37,967 nucleotides of DNA. It comes from Acidobacteriota bacterium. Lineage in GTDB: Bacteria > Acidobacteriota > Vicinamibacteria > Vicinamibacterales > SCN-69-37. Position numbers and translations under genes: made by a program. The notes under the pieces are model-generated. The model worked only from the letters and a program-made list of their open reading frames with translations, ran no database searches and was not told where the DNA came from. This document shows positions 36,605 through 37,967 of the stretch, in pieces. Each line of letters starts with the position of its first letter. Within the stretch, counting starts at the first letter, position 1. The stretch covers positions 1 through 37,967 of the forward strand of contig SCUN01000109.1 in NCBI GenBank assembly GCA_004297655.1. The letters are read 5' to 3'.

Positions 36605-36862
36605 CTAGCCGAAGTGGCGAATCGCGAAGGCCCGACCCGAGCCGGTCTTGAGGTATCGCTCGAAACGATCCGCGACTCTCGGGTCGGCAAACTCAATTGA
36701 CACCACGAGTGACCAGGGGCGGTGATTGAGCGTGTGCCCCGAGTTGTTCGAGTTGTGCTGAGCGACGCGCTGCTCGACGTCGCTCGTTAGGCCGACATAG
36801 TGTCGGGAAGGTTCAGCGACGCCGCGAAGGACGTAGACAATGTGTTTTGGGCAGATCGACAT
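36605..36862 (-). CDS. Small GIY-YIG nuclease-domain protein
   Basis: HIVYVLRGVAEPSRHYVGLTSDVEQRVAQHNSNNSGHTLNHRPWSLVVSIEFADPRVADRFERYLKTGSG; ATG at 36862. Confidence 0.88.
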   Translation of the reverse strand: MSICPKHIVYVLRGVAEPSRHYVGLTSDVEQRVAQHNSNNSGHTLNHRPWSLVVSIEFADPRVADRFERYLKTGSGRAFAIRHFG

Positions 36863-36969
36863 GAGGCCAACTGAAAGCAGGATTCCTGCCGGAACGATGC
36901 TGGGAGCGACGTCGGAAGTACGTAGTTTTTGCCTTCGGCGAGGGCTAGCTTGATTGAAGAACCTGCGAT

Positions 36970-37136
36970 GTGTCCGCCTTCGCCCCTTCGGGGCTGCGGC
37001 GAGACATTCCGCGTGGGCCGCGCGTGAGCACGGCAGAGCTTCGCCCGCGTGAGAGACCGCGAAAGGAGAGCTCTTGGCGGACCGCGAAGCGGTCTCGCCG
37101 AAGCCGCAAGGCAAAGGAAGCGCGGCGAAGGCGGAT
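36970..37136. repeat. Hairpin-rich, TTCGC-rich tail 3' of tRNA-Gln
   Basis: GCCCC-TTC-GGGGC (36982-36994), GACCGC-GAA-GCGGTC (37080-37094), and CCTTCGC..GCGGCTTCGG on the minus strand. Confidence 0.5.
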
Positions 37137-37210
37137 TGGCTGGGACGCAGGGATTCGAACCCCAATAAGCAGAGTCAGAGTCTGCTGTCCTACCGTTGAA
37201 CGACGTCCCA
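37137..37210 (-). tRNA. tRNA-Gln(CUG)
   Basis: TGGGACGTCGTTCAACGGTAGGACAGCAGACTCTGACTCTGCTTATTGGGGTTCGAATCCCTGCGTCCCAGCCA; anticodon CTG; encoded CCA. Confidence 0.95.
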
Positions 37211-37287
37211 GCAACGGGTGGAAACTCTAACGGTAGCAGTACCGCCGGGCATTGGTCTAGTCGACCTATTAAAGTTATCTCAGCCAC

Positions 37288-37967
37288 ATGCCATCCGACG
37301 CCGCCCCGCCCGCCTCGTTCCGCGGCCTCAGCGAGGCGGATGCTCGGGCACGACTGAACACAGACGGTTACAACGAGCTCCCGCGCGGGAGCCGGCGCAC
37401 GCCGCTGCGAATCGTCCTCGAAGTACTGCGCGAGCCAATGCTCGCGCTGCTCCTCGGCGGCGGCGCCATCTACCTGGTACTGGGCGATCTGCAGGACGCG
37501 GTCATCCTCCTCGCGTTCGCATCGATGTCGGTCCTGATCACGGTGGTTCAGGAAGCCCGCACCGAACGGGTACTGGAGGCGCTGCGTGACCTCACCAGCC
37601 CCCGGGCACTGGTCATTCGAGACGGCGAACGCAAACGCATTGCCGGGCGGGAAGTGGTGCGCGGCGATCTCGTCGTGCTCGCCGAGGGGGACCGTGTGCC
37701 GGCCGACGCCGCTCTCATCGACAGCCACGATCTGAGAACAGATGAGTCGCTGTTGACGGGAGAGTCCATCCCCGTCCGCAAGGTCGCCAGAACAGATGAT
37801 GCGCAGGCGGCAGGGCTTCGCCCTGGCGGCGACGATCTGCCTGTTGTGTTCTCAGGATCGCTGGTGGTGAGCGGGACCGCGATTGGCGAAGTGACCGCCG
37901 TCGGCGCCCTGAGCGAAATCGGCAAGATCGGCCAGTCGCTCACCACGCTTGAGCTCGAGCCGCCGCG
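37288..37967 (+). CDS. Cation-translocating P-type ATPase, 5' part (runs off window)
   Basis: MPSDAAPPASFRGLSEADARARLNTDGYNELPRGSRRTPLRIVLEVLREPMLALLL...EGDRVPADAALIDSHDLRTDESLLTGESIPVRK; not in ORF track because there is no stop. Confidence 0.92.
   Translation, partial: MPSDAAPPASFRGLSEADARARLNTDGYNELPRGSRRTPLRIVLEVLREPMLALLLGGGAIYLVLGDLQDAVILLAFASMSVLITVVQEARTERVLEALRDLTSPRALVIRDGERKRIAGREVVRGDLVVLAEGDRVPADAALIDSHDLRTDESLLTGESIPVRKVARTDDAQAAGLRPGGDDLPVVFSGSLVVSGTAIGEVTAVGALSEIGKIGQSLTTLELEPP

Noticed and set aside
36863-37165. N-terminal extension of the GIY-YIG ORF (MGFESLRPSQ...)
   Set aside because: Reads through tRNA-Gln and the repeat tail; the domain begins at ATG 36862
37811-37825. 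CAGGGC-TTC-GCCCTG hairpin in the P-type ATPase gene as another REP element
   Set aside because: Short 6-bp stem, 3-nt loop, lacks GTAG motif and lies in coding sequence; may be chance in GC-rich DNA

Overview
GC-rich bacterial chromosomal window. Codon usage, gene content and the intergenic repeat style suggest Acidobacteriota/Vicinamibacteria, but that is inference only. Mostly ordinary housekeeping genes: rsmI, fmdB-type zinc ribbon, serS, ECF sigma factor, rlmF, GlsB/YeaQ-type protein, GH43, ctaA/COX15, M13 peptidase, two tandem CNNM/HlyC-type proteins, mscL, S8 protease, gltX, AlkA-type glycosylase, histidine-kinase-like protein, GMC oxidoreductase pair, ABC transporter, TlpA-like protein, dsbD, propeller sensor, GIY-YIG protein and a partial P-type ATPase. 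There are three tRNAs: Ser-UGA, Ser-GCU and Gln-CUG. No rRNA, CRISPR array, transposase or prophage was seen. The most interesting parts are: (1) an arsenic locus arsR<>acr3-arsM-arsC with a duplicated two-palindrome operator/promoter module at identical 34-bp spacing and nearly leaderless starts; (2) directly behind it, a YvcK/CofD-like domain fused to a GT2-like domain, plus a nucleotidyltransferase, which is a candidate uncharacterised module; (3) a propeller sensor whose output is only a short 4-Cys 'LPICAHCKKVRDD..YW' module; (4) a histidine-kinase-like protein lacking the phosphoacceptor His; (5) a REP-like hairpin family that overlaps stop codons; (6) degenerate ~7/8-bp word repeats inside three CDSs; (7) similar palindromic tails behind two tRNAs. 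All calls come from reading sequence and motifs; no database search was run.
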